DNA of 64,000 bases, from contig NZ_JANTYS010000013.1 in the NCBI RefSeq assembly GCF_024808255.1, positions 1-64,000 on the forward strand, read 5' to 3'. The notes beneath the pieces are model-generated. The model was not told where the DNA came from and did no database searches. It saw only the letters and a program-made list of their open reading frames with translations. The position numbers and the translations under genes were made by a program. Of this stretch, positions 1 through 8,558 are shown piece by piece. The first letter of the stretch is position 1. Each line of letters begins with the position of its first letter. The stretch comes from Mucilaginibacter dorajii (lineage in GTDB: Bacteria; Bacteroidota; Bacteroidia; Sphingobacteriales; Sphingobacteriaceae).

Positions 1-157
1 AAACTCAGGGGCGGGTAATTAACACCAGGAGCTAAACTGCTACACTGCCATAAGTTGCTTTTATAAAGCAAAACTCATAACTATTCGTGTCATTTGCAAT
101 GCGATTATTTGTGCGCAAATAAAACCTACTCAGGATGACAAACGTTTCTTACAAAAC

Positions 158-242
158 GTCATGGGTAGGAACGAAGCAATCCCGTCGCCCTGTATATTCG
201 CCCTGCTGTGCTACGAGATTGCCGCGCTACGCTCGCAATGAC
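158..242. repeat. Dispersed palindromic repeat, copy 1 (degenerate)
   Basis: The left end resembles GTCATGGGTAGGAACGAAGC and the right end is GCTCGCAATGAC. Between them lies a short centre containing CCGTCGCCC and a CGAGATTGCC arm. Better-preserved relatives lie at 5006-5098, 5104-5188, 44948-45032 and 45042-45126. The element is intergenic, downstream of accA. I see no transposase, so it is either a MITE/REP-like element or a structured 3' UTR module. Confidence 0.7.
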
Positions 243-250
243 AATTTAGC

Positions 251-292
251 ATAAAACAAGAAAAGCGGCAATTGCCGCTTTTCTTGTTTTAT
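251..292. terminator. Bidirectional hairpin terminator downstream of accA
   Basis: A perfect 42-bp palindrome centred on GCGGCAATTGCCGC. The outer arms are A-rich on one side and T-rich on the other, so it can act as an intrinsic terminator from either direction. It lies 48 bp past the accA stop codon. Confidence 0.75.
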
Positions 293-297
293 GATTT

Positions 298-337
298 TAA
301 AATCCGATAGTCTCAAAGTCCGATAGTCCCAAGTCCA
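298..337. repeat. Short word repeat next to accA
   Basis: The word TCCGATAGTC occurs twice, 15 bp apart, followed by a partial AAGTCC. It abuts the accA stop codon. It belongs to the class of intergenic arrays in this window built from one short repeated word. Confidence 0.5.
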
Positions 338-339
338 AA

Positions 340-1293
340 TTACTCGTTAACAACTCCCATCGAACAGAATTTTTCGATGCGCTCGTTAACCAGTTCGGTA
401 ACCTCTTTTTCTTTAAGGATTTTCAGATCTTTTAATAGTTGTTTTTTGAGTGTTGCAGCCATGGCTACTGGATCCTGGTGGGCACCGCCAAGGGGTTCTT
501 TGATCACGCCGTCAATCAGTTTGTTTTTTAGCATCTCGGTAGATGTCAATTTCAATACTTCGGCAGCGCGTTCTTTATTTTCCCAGGTTTTCCAAAGGAT
601 GGTTGAGCAGTTTTCTGGCGATATTACAGAATACCAGGAGTTATCCAGCATTAATACCCTATCGCCAATGCCAATACCCAATGCCCCGCCAGATGCGCCT
701 TCGCCAATGATTACGCAAATGATAGGCACTTTTAGTACCGACATTTCTAACAGGTTGCGGGCAATGGCCTCACCTTGTCCGCGTTCTTCGGCTTCTAAAC
801 CAGGGAACGCGCCAGGAGTGTCAATTAATGTAACAACTGGTTTGTTAAATTTCTCGGCCATTTTCATCAGCCTTAATGCTTTGCGGTATCCTTCGGGATT
901 AGCCATGCCAAAATTGCGGTATTGACGCTCCTTGGTGTTACGGCCTTTTTGCTGACCGATAAACATTACTGTTTGCCCGTTAAGCGTGCCGAAACCACCT
1001 ATGATGGCTTTGTCATCACCAACGGTACGGTCGCCGTGCAATTCAATAAAATCATCGCACATTAACTCAATATATTGCAGGGTATAAGGTCTTTCGGGGT
1101 GACGGGAGATTTGTACTTTTTGCCAACCGGTAAGGTTGCCGTATATTTCTTTCTTGGCGCTTTCTAATTTGGCTTCCAGTTCTGCAACCGTTGCCGACAT
1201 GTCCAGTTTATTTTTATCTTCAACCTGTCTTACCTTTTCAATCTGCTGTATCAGCTCGGCAAGCGGCTTTTCAAAATCAAAAGTTATTTTCAT
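340..1293 (-). CDS. accA: Acetyl-CoA carboxylase carboxyltransferase subunit alpha
   Basis: This is the alpha subunit of the carboxyltransferase half of acetyl-CoA carboxylase, which with AccD moves the carboxyl group from carboxy-biotin to acetyl-CoA to give malonyl-CoA for fatty acid synthesis. The 317 residues are the usual length. A helical N-terminal region (about 1-60) precedes a crotonase/ClpP-type fold with the Gly-rich stretches GEGASGGALGIGIGDR and DTPGAFPGLEAEERGQ typical of AccA. No accD or biotin gene is adjacent, so it stands alone here. A strong palindromic terminator follows at 251-292. Confidence 0.97.
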   Translation of the reverse strand: MKITFDFEKPLAELIQQIEKVRQVEDKNKLDMSATVAELEAKLESAKKEIYGNLTGWQKVQISRHPERPYTLQYIELMCDDFIELHGDRTVGDDKAIIGGFGTLNGQTVMFIGQQKGRNTKERQYRNFGMANPEGYRKALRLMKMAEKFNKPVVTLIDTPGAFPGLEAEERGQGEAIARNLLEMSVLKVPIICVIIGEGASGGALGIGIGDRVLMLDNSWYSVISPENCSTILWKTWENKERAAEVLKLTSTEMLKNKLIDGVIKEPLGGAHQDPVAMAATLKKQLLKDLKILKEKEVTELVNERIEKFCSMGVVNE

Positions 1294-1341
1294 ACACTTT
1301 ATTTGGGGCTGCTAAATTAAACAAATCCAACGGCAAATTTA

Positions 1342-1845
1342 TCAATTATGATTTTGCAATGTTTCCAGCTTTTTAATTTGTGCCGGTGCCAACAGTTTCC
1401 AGGTATTATAACAGGCCACTAAAATGGCATTCCGGAGTTCGCCATAGTATAACCCCGAGCGATTGCCGTAAAAAATAATGGTACCTTCATCAGTGCCTTT
1501 TTTTAATGAGTTATCTAAAGCGCGCTCGTTGGTGATGATAAATTCGCCCATTTCAACACGTTTTCGGTGTAATTCTTTAGCGATTGCCATAATTTTTGAC
1601 AGTTGTATCGGGCTCAGGTCCGCTTCCTTTTTAAACTTAATGGCCGTATCCGGCATGGGGTAATGATTAAGTTGAGCAACCAGGGCCTGGTTGCCAAAAA
1701 TATCCTCGCCCTTTAAAAGCGCGATGTATTGCACATCTGTTAGTGTTTTTACTGTCGATTTTTTTTGGGTGCTGTCAATAGCCTGGGCGTTTGCTCCGAC
1801 ATAACACAGCAGTGTGAGTATAAGTAGGGGTATTGTTTTTAGCAT
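1342..1845 (-). CDS. Secreted helical protein, possibly Spy/CpxP-like
   Basis: The product has 167 residues with a clear signal peptide (Lys near the start, hydrophobic core LLILTLLCYVGANAQ, likely cleavage after ANA). The mature part is predicted mostly helical. It contains LSPIQLSKIMAIAKELHRKR, which recalls the LTxxQ motif of Spy/CpxP periplasmic chaperones, but only once, so the assignment is tentative. It lies 48 bp upstream of accA on the same strand and could share its transcript. The function is unknown. Confidence 0.75.
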   Translation of the reverse strand: MLKTIPLLILTLLCYVGANAQAIDSTQKKSTVKTLTDVQYIALLKGEDIFGNQALVAQLNHYPMPDTAIKFKKEADLSPIQLSKIMAIAKELHRKRVEMGEFIITNERALDNSLKKGTDEGTIIFYGNRSGLYYGELRNAILVACYNTWKLLAPAQIKKLETLQNHN

Positions 1846-1918
1846 AGATGATGCAGTTTATAAAAAATCCGCAACAATTAAGCCATATTAATTTATATTG
1901 TTCATAAGTTTAAGTGCT

Positions 1919-2506
1919 ATGAAATACAATACACCCGATGATCAAAGTGAGATCTTACCTAATATATTGGACTTGAAATCCTATGATGAAATTATTGATT
2001 CAGAATTTGATGGTTTTTTGAAAGCAGAAATTATGCTTGCGGAATCACTTACTAAGCGGACAAGGTTTAATTTGAATTACATTCTTAAAATTCATAAAAT
2101 GGCACTTTCTCATTTGTATTCATTTGCAGGAAAATACAGAGATGTTAATTTGTCAAAAGGAGGATTTCCATTTGCAGCTGCACGGTTCTTACCTCCTACA
2201 ATGAATACTTTTGAGCAAGAGGTCCTTTTGAATTTGCCAAATATATACAAAAATGAGACTGAGCTTATCAGAGATGTGGCGATTGTTCATGGAGAACTGT
2301 TGTTCATTCATCCATTTCGCGAAGGCAATGGGCGTACGGCACGTATACTGGCAAATTTAATGATGCAAAAGCAAGGTTATAAGCGGCTTCAATTTGAAAA
2401 AATTGGCGAAAAGGAATTTGAGTTTTATGTTTCCGCTGTGCAGCAATCGGCAGAAAAAAAATATGATAAAATGGAAGAACTGATAAGATTTATTTTCCCA
2501 GGCTAA
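1919..2506 (+). CDS. Fic/DOC family protein, probable AMP-transferase toxin
   Basis: Fic enzymes usually transfer AMP from ATP to a hydroxyl group on a target protein. The protein has 195 residues from the ATG chosen here (an upstream in-frame TTG would add seven). The active-site loop HPFREGNGRTAR is at about 131-142, with the catalytic His at 131 and the Mg-binding acidic residue and anion-binding Gly/Asn/Arg in place. The target-docking flap lies around 79-90. I find no (S/T)xxxE(G/N) inhibitory motif inside the protein, so it should need a separate antitoxin, as in class I Fic proteins. The gene is visibly more AT-rich than its neighbours, which suggests transfer. Its 3' end overlaps a convergent small gene carrying that motif. 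Confidence 0.92.
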   Translation: MKYNTPDDQSEILPNILDLKSYDEIIDSEFDGFLKAEIMLAESLTKRTRFNLNYILKIHKMALSHLYSFAGKYRDVNLSKGGFPFAAARFLPPTMNTFEQEVLLNLPNIYKNETELIRDVAIVHGELLFIHPFREGNGRTARILANLMMQKQGYKRLQFEKIGEKEFEFYVSAVQQSAEKKYDKMEELIRFIFPG

Positions 2507-2648
2507 GTTCTACCCGCTTTAAAGCCGCAGAGGCCTTTTGGTCTGAAATATGTATACCTTCGATTTTAAAAGAAGCAACCATTGATTTTAAAATATCTTC
2601 TCTCAAAGTATTCTGCTTAACAGTTTTTTTATTAGCTTTTGATTTCAT
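2490..2648 (-). CDS. Small VbhA-like Fic antitoxin candidate
   Basis: A 52-residue ORF on the opposite strand, convergent with the fic gene and overlapping its last 17 bp. It starts at ATG (2646-2648) and ends at TAA (2490-2492). The N-terminus is very basic (MKSKANKKTVKQ), followed by a helix containing SMVASFKIEGIHIS. Residues S26-x3-E30-G31 match the (S/T)xxxE(G/N) motif with which VbhA-type antitoxins place a Glu in the Fic nucleotide pocket. The tail after the motif (DQKASAALKRVELSLG) also resembles that family. In characterised vbhA-vbhT pairs the antitoxin gene is upstream in the same operon, so a convergent layout is unusual. The motif and position are seen directly; the function is inferred. 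Confidence 0.68.
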   Translation of the reverse strand: MKSKANKKTVKQNTLREDILKSMVASFKIEGIHISDQKASAALKRVELSLGK

Positions 2649-2828
2649 TAGTTAAAGTTACAAAATTTCTCATTTTAAAACAATGGCTAAAGCACTCCAA
2701 TGTCCGTGTTGTCAATTCAACCAAACTCCGACTAAAACTTGAAAGCACTCTTTTTTGGGTAAGTATATTAATTATACTAACTATAGTACTGGATTTTGTA
2801 AGTATTGCAGCTTTTCTGCTTTTAATTA

Positions 2829-2858
2829 TTGTGTGTTAAATGTACAATTAATTTGTAC
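2829..2858 (+). promoter_or_regulatory. Candidate promoter/operator of the GH42 gene
   Basis: TTG (2829-2831) is followed 16 bp later by TTAATTTG (2848-2855), one mismatch from the Bacteroidota -7 consensus TAnnTTTG. It overlaps the palindrome GTACAA-TTAAT-TTGTAC (2842-2858). It lies 30 bp upstream of the GH42 start codon. The spacing is short, so this is tentative. Confidence 0.3.
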
Positions 2859-2888
2859 CTTCATTTTTGTAAACCAATACCACCTTTT

Positions 2889-4976
2889 ATGAACAAAAAA
2901 TACCTGTCGGTCTTGATCCTGCAATTGCTTTTTGCTGCAAGTGCTTTTGCCCAATATCCTAAAATGGATAAACTGCTTTACGGGGTAGCTTATTATGATG
3001 AGTACATGCCTTATGAGCGATTGGATAAGGATGTACAAATGATGAAAGCGGCAGGCATTAATGTAGTGCGCATAGCCGAATCTACCTGGGGAACGGTGGA
3101 ACCCCAGGATGGCGTTTTTGATTTTACGCATATCGACCGTGTTTTGGCCGCCATGCAAAAAGGTGGTATCAAAGTTATTGTAGGTACGCCAACTTATGCC
3201 ATCCCCACCTGGATGGCTCGCAAACATCCCGAAATATTGGCCATTACATCATCGGGCCAAAACCAATACGGGCCAAGGCAAAATATGGATATTACCAACA
3301 CCGATTTCAGGATGTATGCCGAGCGGGTGATCCGCAAAATCATGGAACATGTGAAGGATAATCCGGCTGTGATTGGTTACCAGGTGGATAACGAAACAAA
3401 ATCTTACGGTACATCCGGCCCCAATGTGCAGGCGCTGTTTGTAAAATACATGCAGGATAAATATAAAACGCTCGATAACCTGAACGCCATTTACGGACTA
3501 AATTACTGGAGTAACCGCATTAATACCTGGGAAGATTTCCCGGCTGTAACCGGTAGCACCATCAATGCCAGTTTATCGTCGGAGTTTGCCAAGTTTCAGC
3601 GGTTGCTGGTTACCCAATACCTGGCTTGGCAGGCGGGGATTGTGCGCGAATATAAACGCCCCGATCAATTCATTACCCAAAACTTTGACCTGGAATGGCA
3701 TGGTTACTCTTTCGGTATTCAGCCCGATGTTGATCATTTTGCAGCATCTAAAGCGATGGATATTGCCGGCATTGATATTTATCACCCAAGCCAGGATCAT
3801 TTAACCGGTGCCGAGATCTCTTTTGGTGGTGATGTTACCCGGTCAATGAAAGCCGGGAAAAATTACCTGGTGATTGAAACCGAAGCACAGGGCTTTCCGC
3901 AATGGGTGCCTTATCCGGGGCAGTTGAGGTTGCAGGCTTTTAGTCACCTGGCATCGGGTGCTAATGGGGTAGGGTATTGGCCATGGCATTCTATTCATAA
4001 TTCGTTTGAAACTTATTGGAAAGGCTTGTTAAGTCATGATTTTGAACCTAACCCGGTTTATGATGAAGCCAAAACCATAGGTAGAGATTTTGACAGACTG
4101 AGTCCGAAACTCATCAACCTTAAAAAGAAAAACGATGTGGCCATATTGTTTAGCAATGAAGCCCTTACCGGGTTCAAAGCCTTCGGTTTTGGCTGGGGCG
4201 TACGTACAGGTTACAATGATGTACTGCGCCAACTATATGATGGCCTTTACCACATGAATGTAGGCTGCGATTTTGTTGATCCTTCCAGTAAGAACATTGA
4301 AGATTATAAACTTTTGGTAGTGCCACTTTTATACGCCGCGCCCGATAGTTTGCTGCAACGCTTAAACCGGTATGTGAAAAATGGCGGTCATATCATTTAT
4401 ACGATAAAAAGTGGTTTTGCCGATGAAAATGTAAAGGTACGCAGTACCCGCCAGCCGGGGATTATTGATGAGGCCTGTGGGATTTATTACAACCAGTTTA
4501 CCTCACCCGAAAATGTGAGCTTAAAAGGTGATGCTTTTGATTTAAAACCCGAAGACAAAAAAGCAAATACCTGGATGGAATTGATTACCCCAACTACGGC
4601 CAAGGTGTTGGCTTATTATGATCACCCGGTTTGGGGTAAGTACGCGGCTATTACCGAGAATAGCTACGGCAAAGGTTTGGCTACCTACATTGGCTGCCTC
4701 ACTACCGATGCGGTAACCGACAAGATATTGGCAGACGCCGTTAAAAAGGCTGGCCTGTGGGGTTCCGATCAGCAATTGATGTTTCCTTTGATCACCAAGT
4801 TTGGTGTGAACCAGGCAGGCAAAACGATTCATTACTATTTTAATTATTCGGCGAAAGAAGCGAGTTTTACGTATCCTTATGGTAATGGCAAGGAATTATT
4901 ATCGGGCAATAGTGTAAGCAAGAACGCCGCCTTGCAGTTAGAGCCATGGGGTATGAAGATCATCGAAGTGAATTGA
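2889..4976 (+). CDS. GH42 family beta-galactosidase, secreted
   Basis: A retaining glycoside hydrolase expected to release beta-linked galactose (arabinoside activity occurs in the family). It has 695 residues. I chose ATG 2889 because it begins a proper signal peptide (MNKKYLSVLILQLLFAASAFAQ). The GH42 barrel follows, with the acid/base Glu at about 169 in YQVDNET and the probable nucleophile Glu at about 330 in LVIETEAQ. A trimerisation (Rossmann-like) domain around 425-600 and a short beta C-terminal domain complete the usual order. No SusCD pair or other sugar gene is adjacent, so it appears to be a stand-alone periplasmic enzyme. Confidence 0.93.
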   Translation: MNKKYLSVLILQLLFAASAFAQYPKMDKLLYGVAYYDEYMPYERLDKDVQMMKAAGINVVRIAESTWGTVEPQDGVFDFTHIDRVLAAMQKGGIKVIVGTPTYAIPTWMARKHPEILAITSSGQNQYGPRQNMDITNTDFRMYAERVIRKIMEHVKDNPAVIGYQVDNETKSYGTSGPNVQALFVKYMQDKYKTLDNLNAIYGLNYWSNRINTWEDFPAVTGSTINASLSSEFAKFQRLLVTQYLAWQAGIVREYKRPDQFITQNFDLEWHGYSFGIQPDVDHFAASKAMDIAGIDIYHPSQDHLTGAEISFGGDVTRSMKAGKNYLVIETEAQGFPQWVPYPGQLRLQAFSHLASGANGVGYWPWHSIHNSFETYWKGLLSHDFEPNPVYDEAKTIGRDFDRLSPKLINLKKKNDVAILFSNEALTGFKAFGFGWGVRTGYNDVLRQLYDGLYHMNVGCDFVDPSSKNIEDYKLLVVPLLYAAPDSLLQRLNRYVKNGGHIIYTIKSGFADENVKVRSTRQPGIIDEACGIYYNQFTSPENVSLKGDAFDLKPEDKKANTWMELITPTTAKVLAYYDHPVWGKYAAITENSYGKGLATYIGCLTTDAVTDKILADAVKKAGLWGSDQQLMFPLITKFGVNQAGKTIHYYFNYSAKEASFTYPYGNGKELLSGNSVSKNAALQLEPWGMKIIEVN

Positions 4977-5005
4977 TAACTTCAAATGGCAAAACGAAAA
5001 ACACC

Positions 5006-5098
5006 ACTTGTCATGGGTAGGAACGAACCAATCTCGTCGCTTTGCTTATTCGCTCTGTAGGGCGACGAGATTGCCACGCTGCGCTACCCATGACAAGT
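5006..5098. repeat. Dispersed palindromic repeat, copy 2
   Basis: Perfect 15-bp arms ACTTGTCATGGGTAG and CTACCCATGACAAGT enclose inner arms around CAATCTCGTCGC / GCGACGAGATTG, so the element can fold end to end. It is the first part of the composite unit 5006-5246, which has a counterpart at 44948-45186. Confidence 0.8.
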
Positions 5099-5103
5099 CC
5101 ACC

Positions 5104-5188
5104 ATGTCATTGCGAGGCACGAAGCAATCGCATGCTCTACAGGGCGGATCTGCACAGTTCGCGATTGCTTCGTGCCTCGCAATGACAT
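5104..5188. repeat. Dispersed palindromic repeat, copy 3 (intact)
   Basis: Perfect 28-bp arms at 5104-5131 and 5161-5188, beginning ATGTCATTGCGAGGCACGAA, enclose a 29-bp centre with CAGGGCGGATCTGCA. The equivalent copy at 45042-45126 has the same centre and a compensating change in both arms (GGCACG to GGAACG), which argues that the hairpin is under selection. Confidence 0.85.
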
Positions 5189-5199
5189 AGCTTTATATT

Positions 5200-5246
5200 G
5201 TCATTCTACCTTCAGAATTTCGCGAAATTTTATCACTCGCAATGAC
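5200..5246. repeat. Companion repeat element, copy A
   Basis: A 47-bp element running from GTCATT to AATGAC, with the palindromic core AATTTCGCGAAATT. A close copy sits at 45140-45186, in both places immediately after the CATTGCGAGG-type palindrome. Confidence 0.75.
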
Positions 5247-5321
5247 ATAATTTTATATTTGTCAAGAGTGGGCGAAACTATGAAGCAATCACGACTTCAT
5301 TTATCTTGTAATTTTTTTAGT

Positions 5322-6941
5322 TTATTTTTCGGTTAGCACCGTAAATTCAAAATCCAAAGGTTCAAAATGCTTCACCAATTCATCAATGAACGATTGTCCC
5401 CATTTTACATACATTAAACCGAAGTTTTCGGTACGTTCCTGCAGGCTGTCCTTAGGGAAAAGCTCGGCTTTAATAATAGATAACTGCTCCAAGCGTACCG
5501 CGTAATTACGTTTTTCGGCTTTAATGAGTTTCTTTTCCAGGTTATCAACGGCGTGTTTTAACCTGGCTTGCACCGCCGACGCTGATGGAGATAGGGTAGG
5601 ATCTATTTTATAGCTCCGGAGTTTTATTTTTTCAAACAGCGCGCTCATTTCCCGCCATTCTTCTTCAAGCGTTAAATTATGGTTGCTGTGTTTTTTAATC
5701 CAGCAGGTTTTAAGTTCGTCGGTTGCTTTAAACAGGTCGGCTGCACTCAAGTCCATATGCTTAACTTTTGCCGCTTGTTCTTTTTTAACGATCAGGGCCG
5801 AGTTTCGTAAAATGAGGATGGGAAAATCAACCTTATAAAAATCGAAATTGGATTTTAGCTCCAACCAGTACACCACTTCGGCGCCACCGCCAATGTAGGC
5901 TATGTTTGGTAAAATGCATTCCTGGTATAGCGGGCGCATCACCACGTTGGGGCTAAAACGCTCGGGGTATTTAGTTATTTCTTCTCTTAGTTCAGTTTCG
6001 GTAAACCTGATCTCGGTATTCATAACCTGGTAGCTATCCTGTTCAAAAACAACCCGTTCACGCAGGTTATCCTTCAGGTAAAAAAAGTTGATCTCACGCG
6101 GATTAACCTGGATATGTACCCCTAACTTTTGCAATTGCTCGTTAGTGGCCGTAATATTTTTATAGCTGTTTTGGTTGATGATATCCTGGGCCATAATAGG
6201 CGCAAACTGCTGCTTAAATTCATGATGGTCGGCATCAATGATCACCAGGCCGTATTCGCCAAACAGGGCGTTAACCAGGTAGCGGGTAGCATCGGCCAGT
6301 TTGTCAAATTTGGTATAGGCAGTCTCTACAATATTGGCGACTTCCCCAGCATGGCCTTCCATCCCTAAAACGCCTTTGTACTGGTTAAGTGCCTGGCGCA
6401 TGGTATCGGGGTTGATACGCCCGGTAGCGCCCGAAGCCTCGTACCACCAATGCACTTTTTTGCCACCAATGTTGGTGTAGTTAATCTCGGCAAAGTCATG
6501 ATCCTCGCTGGCCATCCAGTAAACAGGCACAAAATTTTTATCGGGAAGGGCTGCTTTTAATTGCTGCGCCAGTTTAATTGCCGTGGCAATTTTATAAAGG
6601 AAATATAATGGCCCGGCAAATATATTAAGCTGGTGACCTGTGGTAATGGTATAAGTATTATCAAGCTTTAGCAGATCGATATTATCTGCAACCAATTTTG
6701 AATTTAAGATTTTAAATTCTGAATTGCTATCCTGCTCGTTATGCGCGTATTGTTTGGTTAAAACACGGTACAGTATCTCACGATTGGCGACTACCTTTTT
6801 TGTTTTTAACAAATCGGCAAAGCCCTTCATATCCGGGCGGTGACCATAAAACGGTTTAAGATCGGCCCGGTTTTCGAGATAATCAATAACAGTAGGTGAA
6901 AAAAATCCGGTTTCTTTATAACTTATGCAGGAGGCTTCCAT
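5322..6941 (-). CDS. bshC: Bacillithiol biosynthesis cysteine-adding enzyme BshC
   Basis: BshC catalyses the last step of bacillithiol synthesis, attaching cysteine to GlcN-malate. It has 539 residues from the start chosen here (MEASCISYKETGFFSP). The ORF could extend 14 residues upstream, but those would be encoded by an intergenic word repeat, so I reject them. Recognisable BshC blocks are TGHQLNIFAGPLYFLYK and VYWMASEDHDFAEI near the front, and VMRPLYQECILPNIAYIGGGAE in the middle, followed by the C-terminal coiled coil. It lies downstream of rimO with about 130 bp between them and may be read with it. Confidence 0.95.
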   Translation of the reverse strand: MEASCISYKETGFFSPTVIDYLENRADLKPFYGHRPDMKGFADLLKTKKVVANREILYRVLTKQYAHNEQDSNSEFKILNSKLVADNIDLLKLDNTYTITTGHQLNIFAGPLYFLYKIATAIKLAQQLKAALPDKNFVPVYWMASEDHDFAEINYTNIGGKKVHWWYEASGATGRINPDTMRQALNQYKGVLGMEGHAGEVANIVETAYTKFDKLADATRYLVNALFGEYGLVIIDADHHEFKQQFAPIMAQDIINQNSYKNITATNEQLQKLGVHIQVNPREINFFYLKDNLRERVVFEQDSYQVMNTEIRFTETELREEITKYPERFSPNVVMRPLYQECILPNIAYIGGGAEVVYWLELKSNFDFYKVDFPILILRNSALIVKKEQAAKVKHMDLSAADLFKATDELKTCWIKKHSNHNLTLEEEWREMSALFEKIKLRSYKIDPTLSPSASAVQARLKHAVDNLEKKLIKAEKRNYAVRLEQLSIIKAELFPKDSLQERTENFGLMYVKWGQSFIDELVKHFEPLDFEFTVLTEK

Positions 6942-6944
6942 TTT

Positions 6945-7073
6945 GATTTGCGATTTCGGATGTTCAATTTCGGATTTATGCAAATCGGTTATTGAACATC
7001 AGCTAAATACTAAATATTGATTTCGAAATTAGATTTTTAATCTCATACCGATCATCGGAAACCGCAAATTAGT
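6945..7073. repeat. Word-repeat hairpin between bshC and rimO
   Basis: The word GATTTCGGAT / ATTTCGGATTT recurs on the left side. ATTTGCGATTTCGGATG pairs (15 of 17) with CATCGGAAACCGCAAAT near 7056-7072, and TGTTCAAT pairs with ATTGAACA inside. Translated, the left side gives the spurious N-terminal extension of BshC (SEIEHPKSQIK). Confidence 0.55.
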
Positions 7074-7074
7074 A

Positions 7075-8412
7075 TTATTTTACAATTTGTCCATAAAGGT
7101 CAAAGTCTTCGGCGCTGTCTATCTTTACGTTAACAAAGCTGCCAATGGTGGCGTAATCAATGCTGGCGTCAATTAAAACTTCGTTATCAACCTCTGGCGA
7201 ATCAAATTCTGTACGACCAACAAAGTAATCGCCATCTTTTTTATCAACCAATACTTTAAATGTATGGCTAATTTTTTCCTGGTTTTTATCGAAAGAAATA
7301 CCCTGCTGAATTTCCATAATAGCATCCGCGCGTTCCTGTTTTACTTCTTCAGGTACATCATCTACTAATGAGTGCGCATGTGTTTTTTCTTCGTGCGAGT
7401 AGGTAAAACAGCCCAGGCGATCAAATTTGGTATCCTCAACCCATTGCGCCATTTCTTCAAAATCCCGTTGAGTTTCGCCAGGGTAACCTGTGATCAGAGT
7501 GGTACGCATGGCAATGCCCGGTACTTTATCCCGGATCTGGTTTACTACGTCGATGGTTTTTTGTTTGGTGATACCACGACGCATAGATTTTAGCATGTCA
7601 TCGCTGATGTGCTGCAATGGCATATCCATGTATTTGCAAATGTTATCACGCTCGTTCATCACATCCAAAATTTCCATAGGGAAACCAGATGGATAAGCAT
7701 ATTGCAGGCGGATCCATTCAACACCGTTCACATCGCTCAAGCGACGAAGTAACTCGTCAAGGTTACGTTTACCGTACAGGTCCAGTCCGTAATAGGTAAG
7801 GTCCTGCGCTATCAAAATAAGTTCTTTGGTGCCGTTTTTAACCAGGTTTTGGGCATCCTTAACCAATTGGTCAATCGGGGTACTCAGGTGCTTGCCGCGC
7901 ATCAACGGAATGGCGCAAAAAGAACACGGACGGTTACAGCCTTCGGCAATTTTAAAATACGCAAAATGCGAAGGAGTAGTCAATAAACGCTCGCCAATCA
8001 GTTCGTGTTTGTAATTTGCACCTACGGAAGCTAATAAGTTTTGCAGATCGTTGGTGCCAAAGTAGGCATCCACATTGGTGATCTCGGCTTCCAGTTCGGG
8101 CTTATAGCGCTCGCTTAGGCAGCCGGTAACAATCACTTTACCAACTTTGCCCTGCTCTTTAAGTTCGCTGTATTGGAGTATGGTATCAATAGATTCCTGC
8201 TTGGCATTGTCAATAAAGCCACAGGTATTAATCACGATGATATCGTTTTTACCTACTTTTTCGGCCTCATGTACAACATCAAACTGATTGCCCTTAAGCT
8301 GACCCATCAGGATCTCAGAATCGTATATATTTTTTGAACAGCCTAAGGTAACCACGTTAACACGGGGTTTAACAGGTTTAGCTACTGGCCGGGAGATTTC
8401 TTTTGTCTTCAT
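7075..8412 (-). CDS. rimO: Ribosomal protein S12 methylthiotransferase RimO
   Basis: This radical-SAM enzyme adds a methylthio group to the conserved Asp of ribosomal protein S12. It has 445 residues. The N-terminal MTTase domain has cluster cysteines C25, C64 and C98. The radical-SAM cluster is CNRPCSFC, with cysteines 159, 163 and 166, and a C-terminal TRAM domain covers about 375-445. RimO rather than MiaB is indicated by the sequence around VTLGCSKNIYDSEILMGQL. It belongs to the block L28 - L33 - DUF4295 - FtsY - RimO, here interrupted by a GxxExxY gene and its flanking repeats. Confidence 0.96.
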   Translation of the reverse strand: MKTKEISRPVAKPVKPRVNVVTLGCSKNIYDSEILMGQLKGNQFDVVHEAEKVGKNDIIVINTCGFIDNAKQESIDTILQYSELKEQGKVGKVIVTGCLSERYKPELEAEITNVDAYFGTNDLQNLLASVGANYKHELIGERLLTTPSHFAYFKIAEGCNRPCSFCAIPLMRGKHLSTPIDQLVKDAQNLVKNGTKELILIAQDLTYYGLDLYGKRNLDELLRRLSDVNGVEWIRLQYAYPSGFPMEILDVMNERDNICKYMDMPLQHISDDMLKSMRRGITKQKTIDVVNQIRDKVPGIAMRTTLITGYPGETQRDFEEMAQWVEDTKFDRLGCFTYSHEEKTHAHSLVDDVPEEVKQERADAIMEIQQGISFDKNQEKISHTFKVLVDKKDGDYFVGRTEFDSPEVDNEVLIDASIDYATIGSFVNVKIDSAEDFDLYGQIVK

Positions 8413-8414
8413 TT

Positions 8415-8556
8415 TTTTGGGGATTACACTGATTTGGGAGTGATTTCACCGATCTTTTATTGAGGGGATTACACTGATTTTCAAGAGTGATTTCACCGAT
8501 TTTTTTGTTTGGGGATTACACTGATTTTAAGGGTGATTTCACCGATTTTTTTTGTT
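8415..8556. repeat. Three tandem copies of a two-word repeat (left flank of GxxExxY gene)
   Basis: A unit of roughly 45-50 bp, GGGGATTACACTGATTT followed by GTGATTTCACCGATTTTT, is present three times. Each unit is itself two near-identical words (GATTACACTGATTT and GATTTCACCGATTT). An inverted copy lies on the other side of the GxxExxY gene at 8975-9018. Confidence 0.85.
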
Positions 8557-8558
8557 AG

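Noticed and set aside
2639..2839. A 66-codon plus-strand ORF with a hydrophobic end.
   Set aside because: It overlaps the antitoxin-like gene and the likely GH42 promoter, has no family resemblance, and its composition matches AT-rich intergenic DNA.
5008..5190. A 60-codon plus-strand ORF in the repeat block (and a similar one at 44920-45123).
   Set aside because: Both are translations of the dispersed palindromic repeats (the same GTKQSHA-type peptide arises at both loci), with no separate coding signal.
6942..6983. N-terminal extension of BshC by 14 residues.
   Set aside because: The extra residues are coded by an intergenic word repeat and are absent from the usual start of the family.
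8415..8556. A CRISPR array, because of the regular repeats.
   Set aside because: Units are tandem with no unique spacers, are built from two internal words, and have an inverted partner; no cas genes are present.
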